The notes under the pieces: generated by a model | Database searches by the model: none | Told to the model about the DNA's origin: nothing | What the model saw: the letters and a program-made list of their open reading frames with translations, nothing else | Part shown: positions 10,550-22,878 of the stretch, one piece after another | Numbering within the stretch: position 1 is the stretch's first letter | Layout of the letters: the number at the start of each line of letters is the position of its first letter | Origin: Oryza sativa Japonica Group | Lineage: Eukaryota > Streptophyta > Magnoliopsida > Poales > Poaceae | Assembly: GCF_034140825.1 (NCBI RefSeq) | Contig: NC_089039.1 | Coordinates: 689,501 to 753,500, forward strand | Direction: 5' to 3' | DNA length: 64,000 nucleotides | Program-made: the position numbers and the translations under genes

Positions 10550-10950
10550 TATAAGCATGGAAATAGAGGAGATAATCCTGTGTTTCCAGCAACTGCACGA
10601 CATCCATATAAGTTTACAGACAATCAGCACGTAGCAACCAATAACAACAATTGAAACAGGAAAAATAAAAATCTCCATAGAAACATACTTAGCCCATAGC
10701 CCATATTTACACTACACATCACCAAATTCAGCAGGCAAAAAATATCAGACAACCAAATGATGAAGAACTCTCTTCTTCCTTTCTTTTTGGCAAAGACAAA
10801 GGCACCATTTGTCCATTTGCCGTTTTTCAGTCTACAGCCTAGAGAGCCCTCTTACTACAATAGAAGGCAATGTATCAACTCAGGTTGATTACATACACAA
10901 GATATGCTGAAACTTCTATGTGGTATCACACCTAAGATGTTCAGACAAAA
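10550..10950 (-). other. 3' flank of the minus-strand gene at 10951
   Basis: AT-rich and without coding signal. Probably the 3' untranslated and terminator region of the gene that ends at 10951. Confidence 0.45.
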
Positions 10951-11454
10951 TCATGATGACGGTGACTGTGGTGGCTTTGTTGCGTCATTGCCTTGCCGAT
11001 GTCCTTTACCCATAGCTTCTTCCTCCAAGTGCTCTTTCAGACCTTCTTTGTAGGACTCGACATAGTTCTTCAGTGCATCTGTGTAGTTTGAGGCGCGAGC
11101 CATGTACATCCGCTGTAACGCAGGCTTGGCTTTCTCTGCTCCACCCTTTAATGCGCCGAGAAGGTCCTCAACCGTGGTAGGCTCGCTGCTTCCCTCCTCA
11201 GTCTTGATGTCGGGTTCCTCTTTGACCTTCTTGTAGTCATTCGGTCTGAGATCAGGGCCAATGTCTCTGACCCAAGAAGCCCCGTACAGCCTGGTTGCCT
11301 CCTTCAGAATACACCACTTGTCTTTCAAGGTGAGCTTTGGCCGCTTCTTGATGTGTGGAGGATCTGGCAAGGATGAAGGAAAAGCAATCTCCTTGAGATC
11401 ATATCTGACGTAATCATACAACTTCCTGCAAACAACTCTGAACTTCATGCCCAT
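10951..11454 (-). CDS. Conserved small plant protein of unknown function (167 aa)
   Basis: A single coding exon from ATG at 11454 to the stop at 10951. The N-terminal ~75 residues (MGMKFRVVCRKLYDYVRYDL, then IAFPSSLPDPPH, YGASWVRDIGPDLRPNDYKK) look strongly constrained and aromatic-rich. The C-terminal half is charged: an acidic linker (VKEEPDIKTEEGSSEP) followed by an amphipathic helix-rich region (about residues 95-145). The frame is open upstream to the splice acceptor at 11503, but the GC-rich leader exon joins in a different phase, so translation most likely starts at 11454. The next ATG, two codons on, is the only nearby alternative. No signal peptide or membrane helix is seen. I recall similar uncharacterised proteins in other plants but cannot name a function. 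Confidence 0.75.
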   Translation of the reverse strand: MGMKFRVVCRKLYDYVRYDLKEIAFPSSLPDPPHIKKRPKLTLKDKWCILKEATRLYGASWVRDIGPDLRPNDYKKVKEEPDIKTEEGSSEPTTVEDLLGALKGGAEKAKPALQRMYMARASNYTDALKNYVESYKEGLKEHLEEEAMGKGHRQGNDATKPPQSPSS

Positions 11455-13270
11455 TGGTACTGCAGTGCCTCTCTCCTTTGTGTGGTCTGACAACAGATTA
11501 ACCTGCAGCACAATGAAAGGTTCACCATAAATTTTTTAGCTCCCATGTGTTCTAGATTCTAACATGAGACATCAGACATTTAAAAAATGCAAGGTGGAAT
11601 TGGTATGAAATGCCAAAGCCGACCAAGATTTCAGCATGTAAAGTGACTAGGGAGCTAGCAATTCATCAAGCTGTGCTAGAGGAAAGGTACAGAGACAACT
11701 TGTTAACATTTAAATCTTCAAAAACTATCTAGTATCCATGTCTACAATTAGCTAGAAGGGATAAATGTCACCATGTCAGCATGTTCCACATTCACATTTT
11801 ATTTCTCCTCATGAGCTTCTCGCCTTGTAAAACACCTCACAATGATTCAACACAGAAAAACTCAAGAGTCACAATGATGTCAGAGAAAACTACACATAGT
11901 GATCAGTGGAACACCTGATGAAAAGAATTGAACACAAGGAGAGTTTTTGGTGCTGCAAAGCAGCAGCTTTTCTTGACCTTATATTGCAACTTAAATAGAC
12001 AAAACAGAAACTAGATCATGTCCTTGATGCCACGAGTGCCACGCCCATCCACTTCTTCTGCCATCCCAAACGTCGGGGTGTGCTGCACCATGCACTAACT
12101 AATGACCCATTCCAGCATGAACATGCATGCTTCGAGCTACAAATGTGCACAACCAACTAACTCCACCATGCGCTGACTCAACAGAACAAGAAAGAAATGA
12201 ACCACGCGCACAAGAATTATTTGCTAACAAATGATTGGAAACTTATACTATCAGTCATATATGTTGGTACCAGTACTAGTTAACTACCTAGTCAAAGTTT
12301 TAGTTTCAGTAACAGCATGTAGAACTAGCCCTATATTTTTATTCAAGAGGCAGAAATGTTTTGTTAGAACTAGAATATACAAAATTGACACAATTATAGG
12401 GAGCATATATATACAGCATAGAAGCTATAGTGCTCAGTCATGCAATGTGGCATTGATTTCCTTGAACAACCCATGTCAAAAGCAGGGAAATATTCGTGTA
12501 GAAATATACATACATATCACATTAGCACCATTAAAGCTAAAAACATAGGAACCCATGTCAGAAGCAAAATAGGATCATTGCTCAAACTTATATTGTCAAG
12601 ATCGAGCAGAAGTTTAGTAGGCAAAAAAAGCACGAAGAGGCCGAAAGGCACCGAGAATTTACTCCGTACACGAGATGATTTCGATCGGAATTTGAACACA
12701 GTACATGTAATAGTGCATCAAATTCAAGTTTCTTCTATGAATTAGCGCATCTAATTAATGTCAAACTGCTAATTTAGAAAAAGAAAAAAGAAAGAAAGAA
12801 AGAGAAGGGGAATAGGTTGGTGCCGCACCGGTCAGTAGCGAGCGGAACAGAACCCGCGTGCCACCAGCAGACGACCGACGGCGGCGTCGGAAGATGGGAG
12901 GAGATGAAATGAGAGACCCGCCGGCGATCCTGCAGGGGGAGAGCTGATTTATGAGTAAAAAAAAAAAAAAAACCGGAAGCGGCGGCGTGCTCGCAAGGCC
13001 GGACTCGGAACCAGAATCCGCTGGCGCCAAGCGGCGGAGAGGTAGATACGAGAAGGCGGCGTGCGGCGAGGTGAGGTCGGAGATATACTGACCGTCGTCG
13101 CCGTCGTTGGGAGCGGCGCTCCAGGCGGAGGGAAGCGGCGGCGGCAGCGGCGCTGGTGAACTCCCGACCTAAGGGCACCTCGCTGAGACGCTGACGTTTC
13201 GTCTTGGGCCTACGTACCAAACTTGGGCCGGTGGTAGTGGGTTGGACCTCATCGAGGCACATTTCCATCT
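11455..13270 (-). other. 5' leader with one long intron (minus-strand gene)
   Basis: On the minus strand a GC-rich leader ends CGACGACG/GTCAGT (donor at 13092-13091). It joins an acceptor TGTGCTGCAG ending at 11503, leaving 48 leader bases before the ATG. The intron is about 1.59 kb and AT-rich. An ATG at 13268 opens a frame through the leader, but it meets the downstream exon out of phase, so at best it is an upstream ORF of about 60 codons. The intron holds no recognisable gene. Confidence 0.55.
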
Positions 13271-13707
13271 GATTTATTTGTGGGCCTTGTGAAGCAGATT
13301 ATTCATCAACAAAAAGTATATTTTACCTCCCTCAGCTATAGGCACGTCCACGTTGCAACGATTTTTTATTCAGTTTAGAGTAGGGCGATGGCACCATTAA
13401 CTTTTGAAATAACGTTGGATCATTCATGCTATTTAAAACATTAATATAAATATGTTAAAATATAAATTTGTTTGAATAAGACAAATAATCAAGTATGATG
13501 CTAAAAGTCAATTGAATCATCTATTTAAAAAAAATAGAGGAAGTAGACTTTTTCGTTCATCTGGCGAATTATTTATTTAGTTAATTATGAGATAAATTGG
13601 ATTACAACCGTAAACATATAAACCTGCAATGCGTCTCCTAGTAGTAATATATGGGATTTTTTGATACCCTTATTATATATATGGCCATTATAGAGAGTTG
13701 AAATAAT
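13271..13707. other. Spacer between two minus-strand genes
   Basis: AT-rich. It should contain the promoter of the leader at 13.1-13.2 kb and the 3' end of the DUF26 gene. No coding sequence or clear element is seen. Confidence 0.4.
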
Positions 13708-14526
13708 CTACGGATTCAAGACGACCCTGTCGTAGTCGCCGGCGGCGGAGGCGGAGGCGTCGGCGCTCTGGCCGCCGTCGAGCGGGAAGAAGAATGGGTA
13801 GGTCTCGTAGCGCGCCATGCAGCTGCTGTACAGCACGCGGCATCCTCGCCGGAATCGGCAGTAGTTGGGCATCTCCGCCACCGCCTGCGCCACGCACAGC
13901 CCGCAGTCCGCCGCCGTGATGTCGCGCGTGCACCACCCGAGCCCGTAGATGGTCACCCCGTCCTTGAACCTCGCGGTCTCCCTCGCCAGCCCGCCGCCCC
14001 CCGCGTCGCCGGCGTCCGCCGCCACGCGCGCCATCACCTTCCTCTGCGCCTTCTCGAACGCCTCCGGGTCGGTGGCGTTCTGCGTGTTGAGGAGGATGAG
14101 CGCGTAGCCGGTGTCCGGGAGGCCGACGAAGTCGGCGTCGTCGTAGCGCGCGAAGCAGTAGTCGTACCAGACGCGCGCGTCGGCCCTGCCGCGGCAGGCC
14201 CCGGCGAGCTGCCTGGCGGCGGCGGAGGCGCAGAGCGCGCAGTCGGGGGCCGGGATGTCGCCGCGGCACTGCGCGAGGCCCCAGATGGCGGAGCCGTCGC
14301 CGCCGCGGCCGGCGGTGGCCGTGGCGTAGTAGCCGGCGGAGGCGCGCGGCACCAGCTCGGAGAGCACCTGCGCCACGCTCGCCTGCGCCGGCGCGCCGCT
14401 CAGGTTCCTGGCGCAGTACGTGTTCACCGGGTCCACGGCGGCGCACGGCGCCGGCACAGTCGCCGCCACGAGCAGCAGCGCCACCAGCACGGCTACTAGT
14501 GGTGAACACGACGACGCCATCGCCAT
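13708..14526 (-). CDS. Cysteine-rich repeat secretory protein, two DUF26 domains
   Basis: An intronless 272-residue protein. Residues 1-30 form a signal peptide (MAMASSCSPLVAVLVALLLV, then small residues up to CAAVDP). Two Gnk2-like/stress-antifungal (DUF26) domains follow, each with the C-x8-C-x2-C signature: Cys87-Cys96-Cys99 (CRGDIPAPDCALC) and Cys199-Cys208-Cys211 (CTRDITAADCGLC). There is no transmembrane helix or kinase domain after residue 250, so this is a secreted (CRRSP) protein and not a cysteine-rich receptor kinase. Family members are apoplastic, and some bind mannose or have antifungal activity; that role is inferred here. GC content is very high, and a fully open antisense-like overlapping frame of similar length is a composition artefact. 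The start could be Met1 or Met3. Confidence 0.9.
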   Translation of the reverse strand: MAMASSCSPLVAVLVALLLVAATVPAPCAAVDPVNTYCARNLSGAPAQASVAQVLSELVPRASAGYYATATAGRGGDGSAIWGLAQCRGDIPAPDCALCASAAARQLAGACRGRADARVWYDYCFARYDDADFVGLPDTGYALILLNTQNATDPEAFEKAQRKVMARVAADAGDAGGGGLARETARFKDGVTIYGLGWCTRDITAADCGLCVAQAVAEMPNYCRFRRGCRVLYSSCMARYETYPFFFPLDGGQSADASASAAGDYDRVVLNP

Positions 14527-17181
14527 TGATGGACTGATGACTTGATTGTCAGCTAGCTTGTTGGTGGATTTGAGTGGCCTCGATCGCTAGCTTGTTATAT
14601 GGAATGGAATGGATGGCTGTGCTTAGCTTGGTCCAAGCTAGTGAAGGTGAAGCTGCAGCCATGGTTGACCAAGGTAGCTAGTGCATGGGCCTGCCTCGTC
14701 GATTTTTTGGCTGCGACAACGCAGGCTCATGCACAAACTGACGAACCATTTCATTTCGACCCATTGGATGCATGCTGAAATTAATCAGAGATGCACATGT
14801 GTCATCTTCTAGATCCCTCACTCATTTTGGTCTCCATCGACATACATGGTCAACTAGCAAATTAATTAAGTTTTTTTTTAAGAAAGAGAGTAACTAGTAG
14901 AGCAAATTATGCATTGCCAAGTAAGTATATCCTTATCTCAAATAGTTTGGCTACTATATATACATCTAGAGTATATATGTTTGGTCAAACATTTTAGACT
15001 TCAGTTGCTAGCGTGAATATATAAAACTAATTTTCTCTTCAAAAAGATGTACATTTATTGTTGCAGTAGTATATCTCTGACGACCTCTTCTCTAGCAACA
15101 AGATCTCTAGGTAATTAACACTTGTACACATTCAACTCGACCAACCAGGTCTGCATTTCTAGAGGAACTATAAACTGCAAGCAACTCTACAAAATGGAGT
15201 ATATACGTAGCAGGTGCAAGTGTTGTACGAACCATTCATGCTGGCACTTGATCATTGATCACCATTTTCGTTACCTTGATATTAATTTCAAGAATTTTGT
15301 TACCTTGGTTCTACTAGTACCAGTAGTACTTAGGCCGGGGCTTCTAGTGGTCTACTGACCAAGTAAATAATGCAGCATTTGTTGACACTTAATTAGGACG
15401 TAATTATTAGTGCTTGCTCTGACCAGTTACGACGCCGATCTGTGTCCATATCGGTGGCGACATCATACTGGTCAACGTTTATTAATTAATTAGTGGATAT
15501 ATGTGGAGACTATCCCGCTTAATTGCATGTGCTAACGAGCGATGGAGACATTTGTTAGGTCGCCAGTTTTACCAGTCTGCCACTCACTCGCTCAAGTCAC
15601 TATCTTAATCTCTCTGTCTCAAACAGATCGCAGGATAATTACTCCTTCTGGAAGCAAGAAGCTTCAATCTGTTTTCGTAGGAACAAAATTAATCTAACTG
15701 TCAATAGGGGGGAAAAACACTCTCTCACCTTTTGTGTATGACAGCAACACTGAAGTTCCTCACTGACCCGGGGAGATTTTCATTTCATTTCAAGTTACTA
15801 GCATGGTAGTTTGATCTTAGCTGCCTGCAGTGTTCTGCAATGTATGCTCTTAGTTTGCGTTGCTGCTATTTTGTTCTGCACGCAGAAAGGCCTTGATTTC
15901 TCTGAAGAACTGGTGGTGCTGGCTGGATTTCTTCAGGTAAGATATTTGCATTACCTTCATGCACAGTATATATGTCTGAAGAAACAAACGAGCAAAGTTT
16001 ACATATATGGGGGGAAATAATCTGAATGCTGTATTATTGATAGATAAGTCTAGGTGAGATTATTTGCAGGGCTTGATATGAACATAATTGCACGCGCGTG
16101 TGGAGGAGAAGGGGCTTGCAAAAGACAGCCAATATTGCTGAGATCAAATATGCAACACTGTAACTGATCGATAGCACAACTCTCTTAATTTCTGAACATT
16201 TGGGCTCTGAAATCAAAAGTGGGAGCCTAATGCACACAGTTCTCTTAATCTGTAATTCTCTGAACATATATGTGTGTGAAAGTTTGGTTGATGTTATCTT
16301 GATCGTTCCAGTTCCAGAAGTATGTGTTGATCGAACGAGGAAGAAATTTTCAATTCAAATCTTGCCTGTTCCTATTCTCCCAGCGAAAAAGTGTGAAGAG
16401 AGTAAGGAGTTCATACTATTTGCATGTCGAAGCTTAAAGGTTATGGTCATACATATTTTCGTTAACTACGGATGAAGATTTACAAATAGACTTCAATAAT
16501 TGTTTACTCCTTATGTGTTGGTTTTGTTTCGATGTTGTCGGATTGTTATGCTCTCTTGAGAGAATTTTGTATTAAGCGGTTGTAGCTTCTTTTGAAGTAA
16601 ATGCCGAAATTTTTTTATATTATCTGAAAAAAAAAATTCCTCCAGCGAAAAGTCTCACAGACAATTGTTTCCCACCCAATTGGCGTTGCGCGTACTCAAT
16701 CGGATTACTCACATTGGTTCCCGAGTTGGATTGGTAGCGATCCACCTAGGGGCTGTCTTTCGAATGAAACATAAATACGAGGGCTATTTCTGAGAAAAGG
16801 CCGCACAAACTTGGAAATACACGTTGACCAAGTTCACTTGCCTGTAATAACTCTTTTTAGATATAATATATAATATTTTCTTACATAGGTTTGTATATAA
16901 TCTCTCATATTTCTCAAACTAGAGGTGAAAAAGTCATTTTAAGTCACTCTCGCTGACATGACACTCTAAATAGGAAAAAAGCTATCTCTCCCATGGTGTT
17001 TCCGTAATAAAAAAATTAGAAGAGTGGTATCTCGATAGTGCCACTCGTAAGAGTGGCAAATAGTTAAAAAAAACCCATATTCCTTCCGTCGTCTCCGACT
17101 CCGAACATCCTCTCCGGCGGCCGGCGGCCATCGTCGTTGCCTCTCGGTACTCCCGCCCATGACCGCTGCCACGACCTAGCA
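14527..17181. other. Intergenic: divergent promoters of DUF26 and PPR genes
   Basis: The DUF26 promoter reads leftward from about 14.53 kb; CATATAACAAG on the minus strand near 14597 is a weak TATA candidate. The middle is AT-rich. Near 15.79-15.94 kb, a frame reading GLDFSEELVVLAGFLQ followed by GTAAG looks like an exon edge, but no partner exon was found. Around 16.47-16.65 kb a stretch ends in an A-run and shares short similarity with 33.40-33.56 kb. No gene is supported. Confidence 0.35.
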
Positions 17182-19167
17182 ATGGGGAGGCTTTCCTGTA
17201 TCAAACGCCTTCCTCGATTCGCTCTCCGGCGCGGCGTCTCCGATGCTTTCCTCCGTCCCCTTCTCCGCACCGCATTCCTCCTCCGCCGCCGCCGCCGTCT
17301 CAGCACCGCGGAGAGCACTCATCCTCCGCGGCGGGGACGCTTCCGTCGGGACCCCGATTCTGATGAGAGCAAACTCGTCTCCCTCGCGCGGCAGCGTGGG
17401 GCGGCGGCCGCTCGCGCCATGTTCGACGGAATGCCGCGCCGGGACGATGCCGTCGCGTACGCCGCGATGGTCGGAATCCACCTCTGGGACCGGGACCTTC
17501 CCCACGCGGAGGCGCTCTACCGTGCGGCGCCACCGGATTGCCGGGGGATCCATCTTGACACTGTCATGCTCGATGGGTACGTCAAGGCAGGCCAGGTCGA
17601 CCGTGCCCGCAGGCTGTTCGACGGAATGGCGGTGAAGAACGTGGTCGCCTGGACATGCATGGTCTCTGGATATTGCCGTGCGGGCCTTGTGGACGAAGCG
17701 CGCCGCCTGTTTGATTTGATGCCATACAGGAATGTTTTTTCGTGGACGACAATGGTGCAGGGTTATGCACACAATGGGATGCTACGGGAAGCGAGGGAGA
17801 TGTTTGATAAGATGCCAGAGAGGAACGTGGTTGCTTGGACAGTGATGGTTAAAGCCTATGTTGATAATGGTTGTATTCAGGAGGCTTTGGAGTTGTTCAA
17901 CAGGATGCCTCAGATGAATTCATATTCTTGGAATGCCATGGCAACCGGTCTTATGAGTGCTGGGAAAGTGGATGACGCGGTTCAGTTGTTTGATAAGATG
18001 CCACATAAGAATGTAGTCTCTTGGACTATAATGGTCACTGGCTTGGCACAGAATGGTTTTGTTTCTAGGGCAAGAGAGTTCTTTGACAGAATGCCAAAGA
18101 AGGATATTCCGGCATGGAATTCAATGATCACTGCTTATACCAATGATGGCCAAGTGAATGATGCACAAAGGTTGTTTGATATTATGCCTTCAAAGAACCT
18201 GGTGACTTGGAATATCATCATTGATGGGTATTCCATGAATAATCTGAAGGACGAAGCTTTGAGGTTGTTTCTTCTTATGCTCCGCTCAGCAGTATCTCCT
18301 GACAGCACTACATTAATTAGTGTCTTAGTAGTATCTGAGAGCACAATGGAGGTTAGACAAATTCATGGGTTGTCCACAAAACTGGGGTACCAGCCCGAAA
18401 CTAACTTAGGAAATACTCTGGTTTCAATGTATTCTAGAAGTGGCGATCTGTCATCTGCATGGCTTGCTTTCAGGAGATTGAACGAGAAGGATGCCATAAC
18501 ATGGACATCGATGATACAAGCTTTAGCAAACCATGGGTGTGCACCTTGCGCCTTGCAGGGCTTTGCCCAAATGTTAAGGTGTGGATATAAGCCCAGCTCA
18601 ACTACCTTTACTGCTGTGTTGTCAGCTTGTAACCATGTTGGATTAGTGGAGAAAGGCCGAAAAATATTCAAATCAATTAGCCATGTTTATGGACTAGGGC
18701 CAACCATTGAGCACTACTCTTGCCTTGTGGATCTCCTAGGTCGAGCAGGGTACGTGAGGGAAGCCAAGGAAGTGGTTGACGGTATGCAGCGGGATATGTG
18801 TGATGAGGCCATTCTAGGGACGCTTCTGGGATCTTGCATGACACATAATGAGGTGGAGGTAGGAAGAGCTGTGGGTGAGGATCTTGTCAAAATTGACCCC
18901 TCTGGTTCAGGAGGCTATACGCTTTTGGCCAATGTTTTTGCATCTGGTGGGATGTGGAATGAGGTGGCAAGTGTGTGGAAGATTATGAAGGGAAGCAAAG
19001 TCAAGAAGACTCCTGGTTTTAGCCAGATTGAAGTAAACGCAAGGAACCATGTTTTCTACTCAAGGGACCAGATGCATTCACAACGTACAGAAATTTATGA
19101 GATGCTAAATAGTAGGCTTGTCCCTCAGATGAAGGGTTCATCAAGTCTAGGAACTGATTTCTACTGA
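17182..19167 (+). CDS. Pentatricopeptide repeat protein, PLS class with E/E+ domain
   Basis: An intronless 661-residue protein from the ATG at 17182; an in-frame ATG at 17137 would add 15 residues. The first ~55 residues are Arg/Leu/Ser-rich with no acidic residues before about residue 45, a typical organelle-targeting presequence. PPR units run from about residue 75 to 560. Many carry the x-N-V-V-[AS]-W-T-x-M-V-x-G-Y pattern followed by A-R-x-L-F-D-x-M-P, the P/S-type spacing of PLS proteins. The tail (TPGFSQIEVNARNHVFYSRD, then HSQRTEIYEML) is the E/E+ region, and there is no DYW deaminase domain. Such proteins bind RNA in mitochondria or plastids, usually specifying C-to-U editing with a partner supplying the deaminase. 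The RNA target and the organelle cannot be read here. Confidence 0.93.
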   Translation: MGRLSCIKRLPRFALRRGVSDAFLRPLLRTAFLLRRRRRLSTAESTHPPRRGRFRRDPDSDESKLVSLARQRGAAAARAMFDGMPRRDDAVAYAAMVGIHLWDRDLPHAEALYRAAPPDCRGIHLDTVMLDGYVKAGQVDRARRLFDGMAVKNVVAWTCMVSGYCRAGLVDEARRLFDLMPYRNVFSWTTMVQGYAHNGMLREAREMFDKMPERNVVAWTVMVKAYVDNGCIQEALELFNRMPQMNSYSWNAMATGLMSAGKVDDAVQLFDKMPHKNVVSWTIMVTGLAQNGFVSRAREFFDRMPKKDIPAWNSMITAYTNDGQVNDAQRLFDIMPSKNLVTWNIIIDGYSMNNLKDEALRLFLLMLRSAVSPDSTTLISVLVVSESTMEVRQIHGLSTKLGYQPETNLGNTLVSMYSRSGDLSSAWLAFRRLNEKDAITWTSMIQALANHGCAPCALQGFAQMLRCGYKPSSTTFTAVLSACNHVGLVEKGRKIFKSISHVYGLGPTIEHYSCLVDLLGRAGYVREAKEVVDGMQRDMCDEAILGTLLGSCMTHNEVEVGRAVGEDLVKIDPSGSGGYTLLANVFASGGMWNEVASVWKIMKGSKVKKTPGFSQIEVNARNHVFYSRDQMHSQRTEIYEMLNSRLVPQMKGSSSLGTDFY

Positions 19168-22140
19168 TCAAAATGATTTACTATATGCTTTAGAGTCAAG
19201 CCCAAAAGGCTATCAGTACAATCCTGATATTCATCCTCTGGCTAGTATGGAAAGAAGCAAGGCAAAGGTGTTCGAAAACAGGTCGTCTTCCATGCTCACT
19301 TCTGGGCTACAGAAGCTGCAAGCGTGGCGAGACAAAGTGGCATGGAAGTTCAAAACTTCTTTGTGAAATATTAGCCTTTGATTTTTTTTTCCTCAGAGCC
19401 TGTGTGCTGCTGTTTCACCGCTTGGGTTGGGTAGCTATGTAACCAGACTTTGTTTGGGGACAGCTCTCTTTCTAATGACATGATATGCAAGTTTTTGCAT
19501 GTTATCCCCGCCCTCCCAACACACACACACCCTCCCACCACCCAAAAAAGGTTAAGTAGGTTATCGAGAGTTGATCTGATCATGTAAGAATGATATAGAC
19601 TAGCCCGGCTGACAGATATCCAAAGGTTTATGTTACCTTGATGGGGCTGTTAATTATTTTAGGCAGGACAGAAAAGGTTAATACCATCATATTCAGGAGT
19701 CTACCCGGGGTGATAACTTGATATTCCAATGTAGCACATTTCTTCTAAGGATTCTTTCGTGATGTATCTATTTGCATATTTAAGTAGCTTTCCCTTCGGT
19801 TTTTTGCATTATCGAACAGCAACCTGCACACAATGTTTATGTAGTGAGTTCGTTTTTGGTCTACTTAGAAAAGAAAAGGAACTTCATTTCAAAACTGATG
19901 TAGTAATAAATAATGTCTGTTTTATATTTTGATGCTTCAGTTACATTTTCAAATAATTTTATGTCAGAGTAATTTCAGTTACTTATTCTGAGATACACTT
20001 ATGCTGTTCCCAGGTTTATGGTTTTGATTTTTCCATAGATAATACCCTAAAATATTATAATAAACTGATGGTCTTGCAATGAGCTCTTGCACCTTCATAC
20101 CTATGAAATTCTGACTATTTTCTTCTCTTAGAGAAACCAGCTATACAATTCATTATTTTTGTAGGAAACATACAGTTTTTGGCTTTGTTATCTAGTAGGT
20201 AAACTGCTCACCGGTTCTGTAAAACAGACTAAGTTTGATTCATTAATTTGCGGCTGCAATTTTGTTTACTCCATATTCTAGACTGGTTGTGTTTGCCTGT
20301 GAATTTTGGTACTCAGTTTAATCTAAGCTAGCTTCTGATTGTTATTATTGGAGTCATGTCTAATGTTGATACTGCTTGTTATGTTCTCCAGCATATGGCA
20401 GAAATTGATCAGCACCAAATACCGAGGGTACAGGTCACATTCACATAAAGGCGTCTGTTCTGAGATACAGAAGATGGTACATTCCATGAGCCTGTAAGTT
20501 TCACTGATCCCTATTTTGTTTCCTTGGATTAGGCTTGGGCACAATTGTTCACTGATCCCTAGATGTTTTTTTAGGGGGTTAGGCAGCAGTATATGGTTTA
20601 GCCATGACCAACTATATGCACCTGTCGCTGGATCCCAGAAGTTTTATGGATCAGGAGGCCACACGGGATACATTTTCTAGCGTGATCATGGAATACCTTT
20701 GGTAATATATGAAAGCGATTTTTGTGATAAGTAATTTGCATGATCTATGTTTAGATCTTATCGCAAATGGTGACAGGGCACCCTGCAAATTGTCTGGTCA
20801 TGTCAGCTTGCAATAAGTACAACTTTCCTTTGTTGCCATAAGCAACTTGCAACTTGCCCTAATAAGATATACGAAAAGTATAGGCACGTGGGTTTTAGTT
20901 TTAGTCAATTAGGATTTTTTTTCTCCTTAGTTACTTACCTCAATTCTTTTTAGTGATCAGACAGTGTAGCTATCCACGATGTATTGATCTGGTTAGTTTT
21001 TTTTTTTTTTCTGATTGGGTTTATCTTGGAATCCCATCCAGGATTATGCCCTTCTGTAAGACAACCAAATGAGCAGTAGAAGTTGTTATCGTAAGACATT
21101 CAGGATTCTTTCTATTGCAACGACTAAATTCAGTAAGCAAGCAAATGGTATGCAAACAGATCTATGAGGTCAGGCAAGCAATAATTTTGTTCAAAAAGGA
21201 GGTCAGCAAGCACTAAGGTGGCGTTTAACTGGAAGCTGAAGTAGGGTGGTGATCAACATCATGCTGAACTGTTTGTGTGAAGAAGCTTGAATTCATCATG
21301 CTCCTGTAAATTCCCTCCATCCTTCATGATATTCGCTTTCAGCGGTGCTTCTGACCTGATGGTCTTAAGAAATGTATGCTTCAGAAGTTTCTCAGTTACA
21401 TCATTGCGATTTATTTTCTCTTCCTTTTTTTTCTTGTATTTCCAATGCCAGATATTTTGAAAATGAATTACACAATCATGGACATCTGTATGAACACTGT
21501 ATTAACTCACTGAAATTTGTTCGTCATGTTGTATCAGTGCAGATATGAGGAGGCTGGAGGCGCGTCAGAAGTCAGAACCTCCTTTATGCCGCCAGCTGTT
21601 TTCATAGCAGTGCTCATGTATATCTGAAAAGAGAATCGAGAATCCAAACCTTATCTTGCTTGATGTTCAGAATGCAATCTGTGGATTCCATCCATGCAGA
21701 ATGTTCATCTCTACTACTGTATTAGATTTCGAAAAAGAAAGGTTGATTTCAGGGGGCCTTTTTTGTTGCGTTTCAGTGTGGCTACTGGTTGCATTGGTCA
21801 GGAATACTGTTACTTGAGGGGTGCTGCTCTCTCTAATCGTGATAACAACCGTATATTTTCAGCACTACTGTTGTTATCCTAATGCTCTCCATGATGCATG
21901 GCTTTATTCTTATGAAAAGTGGAGTAGTAGCTAACAAGGCCATGATCATGTAACAGGATAGACGGATGGATAGATAGATACTGGGGATGGGATGATGAAG
22001 AGCTGAGGAGCAGCAAGAGGCAGCTATGCTGGGAGAGGCCCCTTTCCAATCCAAGGTAACCATCTGCCCTGATTGCACGCAGGATACCTCTACAGGGACT
22101 AGTTTGTCACAGACAATAATTAACAATCAGATAGCGACAC
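19168..22140 (+). other. 3' region of the PPR gene and spacer
   Basis: AT-rich. Possible spliced 3' untranslated segments extend to about 21.9 kb (for example a CCAG/CATATGGCAG junction near 20394), but none carries a conserved reading frame. No repeat with clear ends was found. Confidence 0.35.
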
Positions 22141-22878
22141 GCCGTGTGTTTTAGGCCGTGTTCTTTTCGGTTTATTCATCGTGTTAGTAAAACAGATTAT
22201 TTACTTCACATTTAGAAAAATATGTTTTCTGATGAAACTTCTACCGCATTACTCAGATCACTTGTTTTTAAAATTGATTTATTTACCATTAAGTAGATAC
22301 TGCACTCAATAATCTAAATGAAATATTACATAGTACCTTACTCCTAATCAAATATTGAATCCATAGAAACAAGAGCATTGCACTCCACTGTAAATTCAAC
22401 ACATGGTTTTTCTTGTATTTATTCAATCAATTAGCAGAAGCTAGCTAAGGTAGCCTCCAGCAGCTTCTGCATGCTAGCTCCTGGGAGTACTTCAAAATAT
22501 CAGGCCGATGATTGACATATCTCTATCTTATCCTCCCCAGATGTCTGACAAGGGATAACAAAAACAACATATGCCGGTTCAATCCGGCCCCTGTTAAATT
22601 TGGCTACACGCCATCTTCTGTCCTAAACTGTGCCTAATTAGGGGCACACACACACACAATTAGTAGCATTAATGACTCACTGTTTGCCATGCGTGCAAAA
22701 TCTGGAGCAGGTACCAGCTGATGACAACAAGGTTGGCCGCCTGATGATGCATCCCGAGAATTGCAAGGCTGTCCGAGGAGAAAAGGAAAGGTGAGTAATT
22801 CTTGGCCGAGCAACAGGGACACACAAGACGAGAGAGAGAGAAAGGTGAGTATCGGTTGCGTAGCGATCGGTCTACTAC
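22141..22878. other. Intergenic, no supported gene
   Basis: Begins with AGGCCGTGTTCTTTTCGG, a sequence often seen at ends of grass PIF/Harbinger or hAT MITEs, but a matching opposite end was not found. A (CA)n run lies at about 22645-22658. No coding region. Confidence 0.35.

Noticed and set aside
12774-13268. 164-codon frame starting MEMCLDEVQ as an N-terminal coding exon
   Set aside because: Joining it to the acceptor at 11503 breaks the frame, and the following part is low complexity. Treated as leader with a possible upstream ORF.
13688-14509. 273-codon open frame overlapping the DUF26 gene
   Set aside because: It is an out-of-frame shadow rich in Arg/Gly/Ala caused by GC content. The other frame has a signal peptide and two DUF26 signatures.
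16470-16640. LINE 3' end similar to 33.40-33.56 kb
   Set aside because: Only short similarity and an A-run; no target duplication and no coding sequence.
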